This document shows positions 9,032 through 17,552 of a stretch of DNA of 64,000 nucleotides, piece after piece. Made by a program: the position numbers and the translations under genes. How positions within the stretch are numbered: the first letter of the stretch is position 1; the number at the start of each line of letters is the position of its first letter. Origin of the DNA: Vicingaceae bacterium (GTDB lineage: Bacteria > Bacteroidota > Bacteroidia > Flavobacteriales_E > Vicingaceae); contig JAOKCF010000002.1 of the NCBI GenBank assembly GCA_028245195.1, forward strand, positions 124,001 through 188,000. The letters run 5' to 3'. Below the pieces are notes generated by a model. It was not told the DNA's origin and ran no database searches. It saw only the letters and a list, made by a program, of their open reading frames with translations.

Positions 9032-9886
9032 ATGAAAAAACCCGTTTTATATTTTCTTTCAATAACCATTGTGCTTTTAACTGCTTGTAATCAAGATAAA
9101 ATTGACAACCTGAACAAGGAAAACTCGGAACTTTCTGGACTCACACAATCGCAGGGAGAGTCGATCGAAGATATGCTAGGCTCCTTCAATCAAATTCAGG
9201 AAAATTTAATTGAAATCAAGAAACGTCAAGGTATTATTAGAGTAGAAGCTAGCGGAGAAAATACAGGAAACATAGCAGACAACATTAGTGCTGACATTGA
9301 AACCATTAGCGAATTAATGAAGCAGAATGAAGAGATGATTGCCAGTCTAAATGGAAAGCTTAGAAATTCTAACATTAAAATGACACAGTTTGGGCGACTG
9401 ATCAAAAATTTAAACTGGCAAGTTGAGAATAAAAACCAGGAAATAGAATCTTTAAACAAACAACTAACGGATAAAAAAATACTGATTGTCCAGCTATATT
9501 TTAAAAATGACTCTTTAGTGTATGAGAACGAATTCACCGAAAGAAAACTGGAGAACACCATTGATATCATGAATGAAGTGTTTTACGCGTACGGTACGTT
9601 TAAAGAACTGAAAGAAAAAAACGTACTTACTAAAGAAGGGGGATTTTTAGGTATCGGCCAAAACAAAGAACTAAAGAACAATTTCAATCAAGAATACTTC
9701 TCTAAAGTAGATAAGCGACTTCAAACATCATTTCTTTTGTACGCTGAAAAAGCGAAACTAATCACAACACATCCTTCTAAATCTTACGAAATTATGGGTA
9801 CAGAAGGTGCAGCCGACAGCTTGGTGATAAAGGACATAGATGCCTTCTGGAATGCAAGTAAATATTTGGTAATTGTAGTTGACTAG
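9032..9886 (+). CDS. Coiled-coil lipoprotein of unknown function
   Basis: 284 residues. The N-terminus is a lipoprotein signal with lipobox LTAC (Cys19). Residues about 22-175 are rich in E, N, K, L and Q in heptad-like order and should form long coiled coils in two stretches, separated by a short segment near residue 75. The C-terminal 100 residues look globular (GGFLGIGQNKELK, then FNQEYFSKVD). Lipid anchoring in the envelope is supported; the function is not. Bacteroidota genomes carry many similar coiled-coil lipoproteins. It ends 14 bases before the converging M20 gene. Confidence 0.75.
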   Translation: MKKPVLYFLSITIVLLTACNQDKIDNLNKENSELSGLTQSQGESIEDMLGSFNQIQENLIEIKKRQGIIRVEASGENTGNIADNISADIETISELMKQNEEMIASLNGKLRNSNIKMTQFGRLIKNLNWQVENKNQEIESLNKQLTDKKILIVQLYFKNDSLVYENEFTERKLENTIDIMNEVFYAYGTFKELKEKNVLTKEGGFLGIGQNKELKNNFNQEYFSKVDKRLQTSFLLYAEKAKLITTHPSKSYEIMGTEGAADSLVIKDIDAFWNASKYLVIVVD

Positions 9887-9900
9887 AACTTAAGATGAGT

Positions 9901-11082
9901 TTAGTTACTAAGGTGTTGAATTACTAGGTAAGTCATTAACCCAAATCCGGTTTCCAGAGCACTCTCGTCAATTTGAAATTCTGGATGATGAACACTTTTG
10001 TCTATTCCAAGACGACTATTACCAACACCTAACCTATAAAAGCAACTTGGAACCTTCTGGGAAAAGTTAGCAAAGTCTTCTGCTGTCATTCTCAATTCTA
10101 ATTGCTCAACGAACTCCTCACCGAGGTACTGTTGGGCAAATTTGATAGAATTTTCAGTAGTGTCTTTATCATTCACTAAAAATGGATAGCCTTTTCTAAT
10201 GTCAACAAAACACTCACCTCCATGCGCGGCAGCTATTGACTCACACATTTCCGTAATTTTCTGACGAAAAATGGCACGCCATTCTTCATTAAATGTTCTC
10301 AAGGTTCCCTCAAGCTTTACTTCAGAAGGAATAACATTTGTGGCCCCTTCACCAATAATTTTTCCAAATGACAATACGGTTGACAGGGTCGGTGGCGAAA
10401 TCCTACTGACCAATGTTTGTAAATTCAATATAATTGATGCAGAAATCACAATTGGGTCAATATTTCTATGGGGTAAAGCTCCGTGGCCTCCCATGCCTTT
10501 TACCGTTAGATAAATCTCATCTGCCGATGCCATGTATAAACCATTTTTAAACCCAACGCGACCCACTTCAAATTCTGGGTAAACATGTTGCGCAAGTATC
10601 AAATCTGGTTTGTATCGATCCAAAATCCCTTCTTCAATCATCAAGGAAGCACCTCCCGGTAGCTTTTCTTCTCCAGGTTGAAAAATTAGTACTACCCTTC
10701 CAGTCCACTCATTTTTGGTTGCTTGTAAAATTTTTGCAACACCCATAAGGCATGCAGAATGAACATCATGCCCACAAGCATGCATTTTACCATCAACTTT
10801 AGAGGCATACTCAACATTTGCTTTTTCCTGTATTGGCAAAGCATCTAAATCTGCTCTTACCGCGACTGTTTTACCCGGCTTGCCAGAGTCTATAACAACC
10901 GTAAAACCAGTTTTAACCCAAATCGCATCTATTTCTAAGCCCCAAGTGATTAGTTTATTTTTTAAATAATTAGAGGTTTCAAATTCTTCAAATGACAATT
11001 CAGGGTTCTCATGAAGATGCCTTCTTATTTCTTGGATTTCAATAAAATAGTCAGTCGCAAATGATTTTATTTTAGATTCCAT
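9901..11082 (-). CDS. M20-family amidohydrolase/peptidase (N-acyl-amino-acid or hippurate hydrolase type)
   Basis: 393 residues, cytosolic, no signal peptide. M20D signatures are clear: HACGHDVHS, QPGEEKLPGG, the metal His in LAQHVYP, the dimerisation-domain block GMGGHGALPHRNIDP and the late ligand in VHHPEFQID. Members hydrolyse N-acyl or N-aminoacyl bonds (hippurate, indoleacetyl-amino acids, acetyl-diaminopimelate); the exact substrate cannot be told. It is the last gene of a leftward three-gene run, starting five bases after the TauE-like gene. Confidence 0.9.
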   Translation of the reverse strand: MESKIKSFATDYFIEIQEIRRHLHENPELSFEEFETSNYLKNKLITWGLEIDAIWVKTGFTVVIDSGKPGKTVAVRADLDALPIQEKANVEYASKVDGKMHACGHDVHSACLMGVAKILQATKNEWTGRVVLIFQPGEEKLPGGASLMIEEGILDRYKPDLILAQHVYPEFEVGRVGFKNGLYMASADEIYLTVKGMGGHGALPHRNIDPIVISASIILNLQTLVSRISPPTLSTVLSFGKIIGEGATNVIPSEVKLEGTLRTFNEEWRAIFRQKITEMCESIAAAHGGECFVDIRKGYPFLVNDKDTTENSIKFAQQYLGEEFVEQLELRMTAEDFANFSQKVPSCFYRLGVGNSRLGIDKSVHHPEFQIDESALETGFGLMTYLVIQHLSN

Positions 11083-11087
11083 AAATT

Positions 11088-11471
11088 CTATTTAGAAAAA
11101 AAGACCATCTTAATCGACACCACCATGAGAATTATACCAAATACTTTTTTCATGGCAGCTTCGCTAAAATATGCCAAAGAGATTTTTGAGCCTAGATAGC
11201 CGCCGACAATAAAAGTTACGGCTATTATTAGCGCATACTTAACGTTTAGCGAACCTGCTTTATAATAATTCATCGCCGCTAAAATCCCTATTGGAGGAAG
11301 CATTAATGCAATACTTGTTCCTTGAGCAGATTGTTGTGAAACCCCAAGTAAATAGACTAAAGCAGGAACAATTATTATTCCTCCTCCTATTCCAATCATT
11401 CCACTTAAGAAGCCGGCTAGCAGTCCAATACAAATTAAGATTATAAGTGTGAATACAGTCATATTTTTCAT
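11088..11471 (-). CDS. Half-size TauE/SafE-type membrane permease
   Basis: 127 residues with about four transmembrane segments. The N-terminal GMIGIGGGIIIVP block is the TauE/SafE signature; GTSIALMLPPIG follows. Full family members have two such halves (about 250 residues), so this single-repeat protein would have to dimerise. The family exports sulfite, sulfoacetate and similar anions, but substrates of half-size forms are unknown. Its start follows the stop of the upstream 1074-residue protein with no gap, so translation is coupled. It ends intact, so this is a natural short form rather than a broken gene. Confidence 0.8.
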   Translation of the reverse strand: MKNMTVFTLIILICIGLLAGFLSGMIGIGGGIIIVPALVYLLGVSQQSAQGTSIALMLPPIGILAAMNYYKAGSLNVKYALIIAVTFIVGGYLGSKISLAYFSEAAMKKVFGIILMVVSIKMVFFSK

Positions 11472-14400
11472 TTAAATATCTAATGTAAGTGAAAACATAA
11501 TAATTCTTTCATCGCTTATGATTCCGTTTTCAATTCCCCATGCCATATCTGCTCTCACAAAGTAACCAAGAATTGTTGAGCGTAAACCGAAACCAACTCC
11601 ACCAACAATTGGATCGTTAATGTTTTCATACGTAATTGTAATTGGACCCGTCGAAAGTCTTTCACTGTTTAATAAATTACCTTCATCAAAGGGTGAATTT
11701 CCTTCCCAAGCTGTTCCAATATCTGCAAATCCAACTACTTGAAAATCTCTAAGGAATGGCTTCTCGACAGGTTTTCTCATAAAGTACTTAATAATGGGCC
11801 AACGCAGCTCAGTATTCAATAATGCAAAAGCACTTCCATTCCTAACATTCTGTTTGAACCCTCTCATATTAGCAGCTAGTGCTTGAAATCCGTAATTCTG
11901 ACTTTGGTCAATTGGCGTACTTCGATCAAATAAATCAGCGCTGATCCACTCATCTGTCCCACCTAAGTAATAAATTAAAGGAGTTTTACCAAACGACTTA
12001 CTTCCTGTAATACGGGTAACAAAAATTATCTCTCGATGAATTTTTAGATAGTGTCTAAAATCAAATCCGAGCACCTGAAAATTAGCGGATCCAGATCGGG
12101 CATCGGAATACAGTCTTTCATAATGCTCCCCAAATATGCGGAATCGCGTTCCGCTAAGAATATTTACCCCTAATTCTCGAGTATTGTCATAGACGTATGC
12201 AGCTTTTAAAGAGCCATAGTATTCATCAAAAATACTTGTCTCCAACGCCCCTTGATCTGTCGAGAGCGGAATAATCTTATCGTTTCTAACCGATATTATT
12301 CCACGTAAACTAGTAATTTCTGAAAACGGATATGAATAACTTGCAACTCCACGAAGTGTTTTTAAATCATAAGGTGAAGCAATCCTAACATTTCCTCTCA
12401 CAAACGGCTGACCTGAGGTAATTCGATCTCTCGTCCGCATAATGGCATATTCCTTGTCCAATCTGTCTTTTAAGTTTTGATAACTCAAAGAATACTCTAT
12501 CAAGTTCCCGGCATATCGAAAACCACCGTAAACCTTGTGATCCTCCATTAAGTCTACTATACCAATTTTTGTGTTAATCCCTAATCCGGAATTAGTGTAT
12601 GGACCTCCATTATACGCTTGATACTGACCATTGATGAAGGTGTGATTTAACTGCAACATCGTGTTGTCAGTTCTAAAATTTAATCGATATAAACGTTGTG
12701 TAGGAAATTGTATGTCGTCAAAATCCACTTCCTCTTCTGCACCGGTTTTGGCAATACTTTTAATCGGTTTAGTAATGGTATTGTTGAATTCATAATTCAT
12801 GTAGTCAAACTCTAAAGTTGGTTCTTCAACATGAAAGACCTTGAATGATTCCTTAGGTAATTCTTTTTGAAGTTCAACTTCAAACTTCTCATTACCTGCA
12901 GTTTTAAAAGCCTGACTGCCGAAAATCTGTGTTTTTTTGAAAAATTTATAGGATCCATCGTCAAATCCCATTTGATAAATCAAACCCTCAGGGGTTGCCG
13001 ATTGAGATAAAACCAGCGAAGGATAAGTTGTTAACTTTTCAGCACGATAAAAATAGCGGTAGTGAATAATGGTATCAACTTTATTTATAGCACTATCATA
13101 GGTGGCTAAGTATTGATTTGTCTCACCATCTTCTTGAATTAAGTAATTCAATTTTCCATTGACAATAATTGGAGCAGTCTCCTCAAGTTCAGGGGTATTT
13201 GAAACTGACTGAATAAAGTTGTTTTGATTTAGATTAAGAACAAATATGTCTTTTTCATGATAGAACTCCTCCTCCTTGTGGTCGATATTTAGACTATCGT
13301 TCATTCGATTTGAAACATAAAACACCTTTGACTCAGCGTCATTAACAACCGGCATGAGATCATCATATATATCATCTGTTAAATTAATTTGCGTGTTACC
13401 CAAAATATTATACATGTACAGATCTGACTGACCTTCATTTACACCTGAAAAAACAAATTGCCTCCCACTTTTTAAGAATTGATAAGAAAGCACTTTCTCC
13501 ATTTTAAATATTGGTTTAACCGCAGTTTCTTCTGTCTCTATGTTGTAATTGTAAAAAAGTAGTTCTCCTTTCTTTTCGGTAATGAAAGTCAAGAATTCTC
13601 CTGAAGGATGCCATTCAACAATAGGATAAGAGTAATCCTGCTGCCGTTCTAATTTGTGCTCTTCTTTAAATATTTTTTTCTTTTTGTTTGTCTGAAGGTC
13701 ATGAACATAGCCTTTATACTGTCCTTCTTGGTTGGTAGAGTATGATACATAGCGTTCATCGGGGCTTACCTTAAAATTTTGATAGCGACGATTCTTTTTC
13801 ATCTTAATCTTCAACGCTTCTCCCATATTCCGAGTTTCGGCGGAATTAGATTGACCGTATTTAGCTTTACTCTGTGTTCGCCACTCAGCATATAACTGAT
13901 TTAATGTTAAACCAATAACATAAAGAAATCCATCATCCACTTCTCTTGCTATTCGAGTCATATATAAGATGTTTGGAATCACTTCGTTGCCGTACGATTT
14001 AGAAACGTATTCCCACAATCCATGTCCTACTAACTCTGCTTGCTCATTTGTTAATATATTAAATTGCTTAAACTTATTATTTAAAATACCGTCCTTTATT
14101 TTTGCCTTAATAAACGGGTCTGTGTTGTTAGTTAAATAAGAAATCAATCCTTTTGTATACCATTCTGGCAAGTTCACTAACGTAGAGTTCCGAATAACTT
14201 GACGCCAATTGCCACCATAAACCAACTGATTAATTAAAACTTCAATTAAACCGGCGTCTAGCTGCTTTTCAAAAGAATCGTAGTCACCCTCGAAAAAAAC
14301 GAAGACCTTGCTACCTACAATTTTTGTAACTCCCCCTAAGTTCTGATTCCGTTCTGTGTTTAAGCCGACGTTACTCTGTCTGTAATGTGATTGTTTGTTA

Positions 14401-14696
14401 TAAATCACAAACTGAATACGGTCAGAAATCTTGAATTCAAAAAAACTTTCTAGCTCAGAAATTCTTACTTTCAAATACTTAGCGGCATGCACTGCCAGCT
14501 CTTTTCCACCTGTGTAGAAGTAGGTTTCATAATTGTTAAACCGATAAAATTGCCATTTAAATTCATCGTATTGAACCCTATTTTTTCCAAAATCAATTTT
14601 TGTCCCGTTGTAAAATTGGGCAGAAATTGGCTTGGACCCTACCAGACTAAGGATCAACAAAAGGGTGGAAAGAAGTGTGTAAAATACCTTTTTCAA
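11472..14696 (-). CDS. Peptidase-MA-like / beta-propeller / Omp85-type barrel fusion protein
   Basis: About 1074 residues. I choose TTG 14696, which opens directly onto a signal peptide (KKVFYTLLSTLLLILSL to PISAQ); no ATG is available there. Domains: a predicted helical gluzincin-like segment (about 45-285; NLPEWYTKGL), with no intact HExxH, so probably non-catalytic; a TolB/PD40-type propeller (about 300-620; repeats such as VSPDERYVSYSTN and WHPSGEFLTFI); a linker; and a C-terminal barrel (about 690-1074) with the Omp85 motif MRGF followed by LNTELRWP. This predicts an outer-membrane protein with a large periplasmic part. It heads an operon with the TauE-like and M20 genes. The role is unknown. 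Confidence 0.8.
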   Translation of the reverse strand: MKKVFYTLLSTLLLILSLVGSKPISAQFYNGTKIDFGKNRVQYDEFKWQFYRFNNYETYFYTGGKELAVHAAKYLKVRISELESFFEFKISDRIQFVIYNKQSHYRQSNVGLNTERNQNLGGVTKIVGSKVFVFFEGDYDSFEKQLDAGLIEVLINQLVYGGNWRQVIRNSTLVNLPEWYTKGLISYLTNNTDPFIKAKIKDGILNNKFKQFNILTNEQAELVGHGLWEYVSKSYGNEVIPNILYMTRIAREVDDGFLYVIGLTLNQLYAEWRTQSKAKYGQSNSAETRNMGEALKIKMKKNRRYQNFKVSPDERYVSYSTNQEGQYKGYVHDLQTNKKKKIFKEEHKLERQQDYSYPIVEWHPSGEFLTFITEKKGELLFYNYNIETEETAVKPIFKMEKVLSYQFLKSGRQFVFSGVNEGQSDLYMYNILGNTQINLTDDIYDDLMPVVNDAESKVFYVSNRMNDSLNIDHKEEEFYHEKDIFVLNLNQNNFIQSVSNTPELEETAPIIVNGKLNYLIQEDGETNQYLATYDSAINKVDTIIHYRYFYRAEKLTTYPSLVLSQSATPEGLIYQMGFDDGSYKFFKKTQIFGSQAFKTAGNEKFEVELQKELPKESFKVFHVEEPTLEFDYMNYEFNNTITKPIKSIAKTGAEEEVDFDDIQFPTQRLYRLNFRTDNTMLQLNHTFINGQYQAYNGGPYTNSGLGINTKIGIVDLMEDHKVYGGFRYAGNLIEYSLSYQNLKDRLDKEYAIMRTRDRITSGQPFVRGNVRIASPYDLKTLRGVASYSYPFSEITSLRGIISVRNDKIIPLSTDQGALETSIFDEYYGSLKAAYVYDNTRELGVNILSGTRFRIFGEHYERLYSDARSGSANFQVLGFDFRHYLKIHREIIFVTRITGSKSFGKTPLIYYLGGTDEWISADLFDRSTPIDQSQNYGFQALAANMRGFKQNVRNGSAFALLNTELRWPIIKYFMRKPVEKPFLRDFQVVGFADIGTAWEGNSPFDEGNLLNSERLSTGPITITYENINDPIVGGVGFGLRSTILGYFVRADMAWGIENGIISDERIIMFSLTLDI

Positions 14697-14769
14697 TGAA
14701 AAATTATAAGGACAATAAAAGTAAGCAATTTGAGCAATTGCCGTATTTTCGCAACCAGATTTAACAGCT

Positions 14770-15408
14770 ATGATTCGAATTAAGAAATTTACTTTCAATC
14801 CTTTTCAAGAAAACAGTTACGTATTGATCAACGACAAAAACGAGTGCATTGTTGTAGATCCAGGTTGTTTTAACGCAAACGAAGAAAGTGAGCTAAGCAA
14901 TTACATAGAAGTTGAAGGCCTGACTCCTATCTATTTAATCAATACTCACTTTCACATTGACCATGTTTTGGGCAATAGCTTTGTTGCCGAAAAATACAAT
15001 TTACCAGTAACTGCTTTCAATTCTGAAATTGACATGCTGGCTATGGCAGAGCGATCAGCGGAATTATATGGTATACCTTACAAATCGTCTCCTAAACCGA
15101 CTCATTTTTTAGTTGAGGATGACACAATAGACTTTGGCTCTTCGCAATTGAAGATTTTATTCGTTCCAGGCCATTCTCCGGATCATATCGTTTTGGTTTG
15201 TGACGCGGAAGACTTTATGATTGGAGGCGATGTACTTTTTAAAGGAAGCATAGGCAGAACAGATTTGCCAGGTGGAAACCATGATGATTTAATAGATAAC
15301 ATAGAAAGAAAGATATTTACGCTAAAGGACTCTATAAGAGTATATTCAGGACATGGGCCCGAAACAACAGTTGGAATAGAAAAAAATACGAATCCTTTCT
15401 TTACATAG
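14770..15408 (+). CDS. Metallo-beta-lactamase-fold hydrolase (glyoxalase II-like)
   Basis: 212-residue cytosolic protein with the binuclear metal motif THFHIDH (about residue 60), then GHSPDHIV, GGDVLF and the late ligand His in SGHGPET. Size and motif order fit the short glyoxalase II-like branch that hydrolyses thioesters such as S-lactoylglutathione; the family is broad, so the substrate is open. It is divergent from the large Omp85 fusion gene, and a one-mismatch -7 box (TATTTTCG, about 14744) lies 18 bases upstream. Its end overlaps the converging gene by 8 bases. Confidence 0.88.
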   Translation: MIRIKKFTFNPFQENSYVLINDKNECIVVDPGCFNANEESELSNYIEVEGLTPIYLINTHFHIDHVLGNSFVAEKYNLPVTAFNSEIDMLAMAERSAELYGIPYKSSPKPTHFLVEDDTIDFGSSQLKILFVPGHSPDHIVLVCDAEDFMIGGDVLFKGSIGRTDLPGGNHDDLIDNIERKIFTLKDSIRVYSGHGPETTVGIEKNTNPFFT

Positions 15409-16213
15409 AAGGCATATTCTTCAACTGCGGCGCATTACAATTTACTGGATCTTTTCTCAGAATCATGAACTTTAACCCTATAATTAAAGGTTGATAGTTG
15501 ACGTCCATAAATTGAATAGCTGGGTTAAACGTTGAAGTTGGCAGAATTGTAATCAACGGAGTTTCTAACGTTGGAATCAAAAACAGATGCTTCGACATTT
15601 TTAAACCATAACCTAACTGAAAATGAGCCCTTACAGCATGTTTTTTATTAAACGGAGTTTCATTGTTAGTAAGGAACCTCTGCGGATATTCAGAGTCAAA
15701 ACGATTGGCAATTAAGTAATCATAATTTACTCCAACACCCCAAGTTAAAAAACTATTTGGCTTTTGAAAAGCAATATCAATCAATCTAACTGCCGCGGTG
15801 ATGGTTTCATATCTCCAACTATTTTCATACTCTTTGTATGGCAATAAGACCTGTCCAGCAGGAACACTAACGTTAGTCTCTTCTAAATAATGAACCCCAC
15901 TAAACCGTCTGTAAGAAATGGCTGCTTCAACATAGTCCCATACCTGATAATCTTCAAACGTTTTAAACCAACCTAATTCAACTCCTGCATTCCAAGTACC
16001 TCTACCTACCTCTGCATGCTCCCATTCAAAACCGGTGTCATTAGTAAATAAGCTTTGATCGCCTTTATTACCAAAAGAAACGGTTGCTAGTGGAGAAATG
16101 CTAAACCCTGACTTTTTAAACTCTCTTGAAAGTGGAAATGTTTTACGGTTGACTTGTGCTTGATTTACTGCCAACTGAGATAGAAAAAGTCCAAGTAGTA
16201 TTAGTTTTTTCAT
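15401..16213 (-). CDS. Predicted outer-membrane beta-barrel protein of unknown function
   Basis: 270 residues with a signal peptide ending AVNQAQ. The rest alternates polar and aromatic residues with many short strands (for example LGWFKTFEDYQVW, HFQLGYGLKM), as in small Bacteroidota outer-membrane barrels. It does not end in a classic C-terminal aromatic residue. No enzyme motif is visible. It starts three bases after kmo and so belongs to the kynU-kmo operon, but I see no sequence link to tryptophan metabolism. Confidence 0.6.
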   Translation of the reverse strand: MKKLILLGLFLSQLAVNQAQVNRKTFPLSREFKKSGFSISPLATVSFGNKGDQSLFTNDTGFEWEHAEVGRGTWNAGVELGWFKTFEDYQVWDYVEAAISYRRFSGVHYLEETNVSVPAGQVLLPYKEYENSWRYETITAAVRLIDIAFQKPNSFLTWGVGVNYDYLIANRFDSEYPQRFLTNNETPFNKKHAVRAHFQLGYGLKMSKHLFLIPTLETPLITILPTSTFNPAIQFMDVNYQPLIIGLKFMILRKDPVNCNAPQLKNMPSM

Positions 16214-16216
16214 GAA

Positions 16217-17551
16217 TTAAATCATTTCCAAAATTTCATGTTCCACCTCTTGACTGTCCCAAAGTTGTTCTATATTCTCTTTTGCCATAATACAATCCAT
16301 TATTTTTTCTTGTCGCTTTCCGTTGGCGAGCGCTTCTGAATATGGTGTATGACTAAAGGTAACTTGAGAATATAACGGAACCCACTTTTCTGGATACTTG
16401 CTGTAAATTTTCTTTTCAATCTTTTTTCTCAACAAGAAGCTTTCATCTGCAACCAAATCTCTCATTTCAATAAAGTTCTGCAAGGCTAAATTTGAAATAG
16501 CATCCGCATCTTTTTTCCGAGTGTCGGAAAATGCCTTGAAACTTTTTTCCCAGTTCCTGTTATTTAATTCAAAAATCTGATTGAAAACAGTACAATCTTC
16601 AAATCCCGAATTCATCCCCTGGCCATAAAATGGCACAATTGCATGTGATGAATCACCAATCATTATAATTTGATCTTTATAATTCCAAGGGGAACAACGA
16701 ACTGTAACTAGAGAGGCCGTAGGATTTTCGAAATATTCTTCCACCAAGTTTGGCATCACTTCAACAGCGTCAGGAAAGACATTGCCGAAAAACTTCTCTA
16801 CATCGGCTTTGGTTTTTAATGACTCAAACGAATTCTCTCCTTCGTAAGGGAAAAATAAGGTACAGGTAAAACTGCCGTCTTCGTTAGGTAAAGCAATCAT
16901 CATATACTCTCCCCTAGGCCAAATGTGTAAAGCGTTTTTATCAATTTTAAATCCGCCATTTTTATCCGGAGGAATGGTTAACTCTTTGTAGCCGTGCTCC
17001 AAATACATTTGCTGGTAATTAAATCGATCTGTTTTCATCAGTCGCTTTCGAATTACAGAAAATGCACCGTCGGTTGCAAAAATTTTACCGTTTGTTACCT
17101 TTTCCTTTTCGTTACTTATTGTATCTAGAAAAGTTAATTCATTACTTACTAAATTAACGTCTAAACACTTGTGGTTGAAAAAGAATTCTACATTTTCAAA
17201 CTCTCCTGCACAGGTCATAAGCTTTTGGTTTAGTAAACCTCTGCTAACAGAATAGATTGCTTCATCATCTTTACCATATTGCTGAAATGTAGTATTCCCT
17301 TCTTCATCGTGCATCATTCGGCCACGCATTGGAATTGCAATTTTCTCAATTTCTGATTCGATGCCTGCTTCTGAGATGGCTTTCCAACCTCTATTAGATA
17401 ATGCTAAATTAATTGACCTTCCTGCAATTAAATCTACCTTTCGCATGTCGGGTCTTCGTTCGTAGACTTCTACCTTATACCCTTTCTTTGCCATATGTAT
17501 GGCTTGCAATGAACCTACTAATCCTGCACCAACGATAATTACCTTTTCCAT
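16217..17551 (-). CDS. kmo: Kynurenine 3-monooxygenase
   Basis: 444-residue FAD monooxygenase that hydroxylates L-kynurenine to 3-hydroxykynurenine with NADPH and O2. The N-terminal dinucleotide fold is VGAGLVGSLQAIHMAKKG with acidic E in VYERR; the second FAD motif is IGDSSHAIVPFYGQGMNSG (about 300-320). The GRSINLALSNRG block is diagnostic of the kynurenine branch. The C-terminus is hydrophilic, without the obvious membrane anchor of eukaryotic enzymes. It lies one base behind kynU, giving two successive pathway steps in one transcript. Confidence 0.95.
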   Translation of the reverse strand: MEKVIIVGAGLVGSLQAIHMAKKGYKVEVYERRPDMRKVDLIAGRSINLALSNRGWKAISEAGIESEIEKIAIPMRGRMMHDEEGNTTFQQYGKDDEAIYSVSRGLLNQKLMTCAGEFENVEFFFNHKCLDVNLVSNELTFLDTISNEKEKVTNGKIFATDGAFSVIRKRLMKTDRFNYQQMYLEHGYKELTIPPDKNGGFKIDKNALHIWPRGEYMMIALPNEDGSFTCTLFFPYEGENSFESLKTKADVEKFFGNVFPDAVEVMPNLVEEYFENPTASLVTVRCSPWNYKDQIIMIGDSSHAIVPFYGQGMNSGFEDCTVFNQIFELNNRNWEKSFKAFSDTRKKDADAISNLALQNFIEMRDLVADESFLLRKKIEKKIYSKYPEKWVPLYSQVTFSHTPYSEALANGKRQEKIMDCIMAKENIEQLWDSQEVEHEILEMI

Positions 17552-17552
17552 A

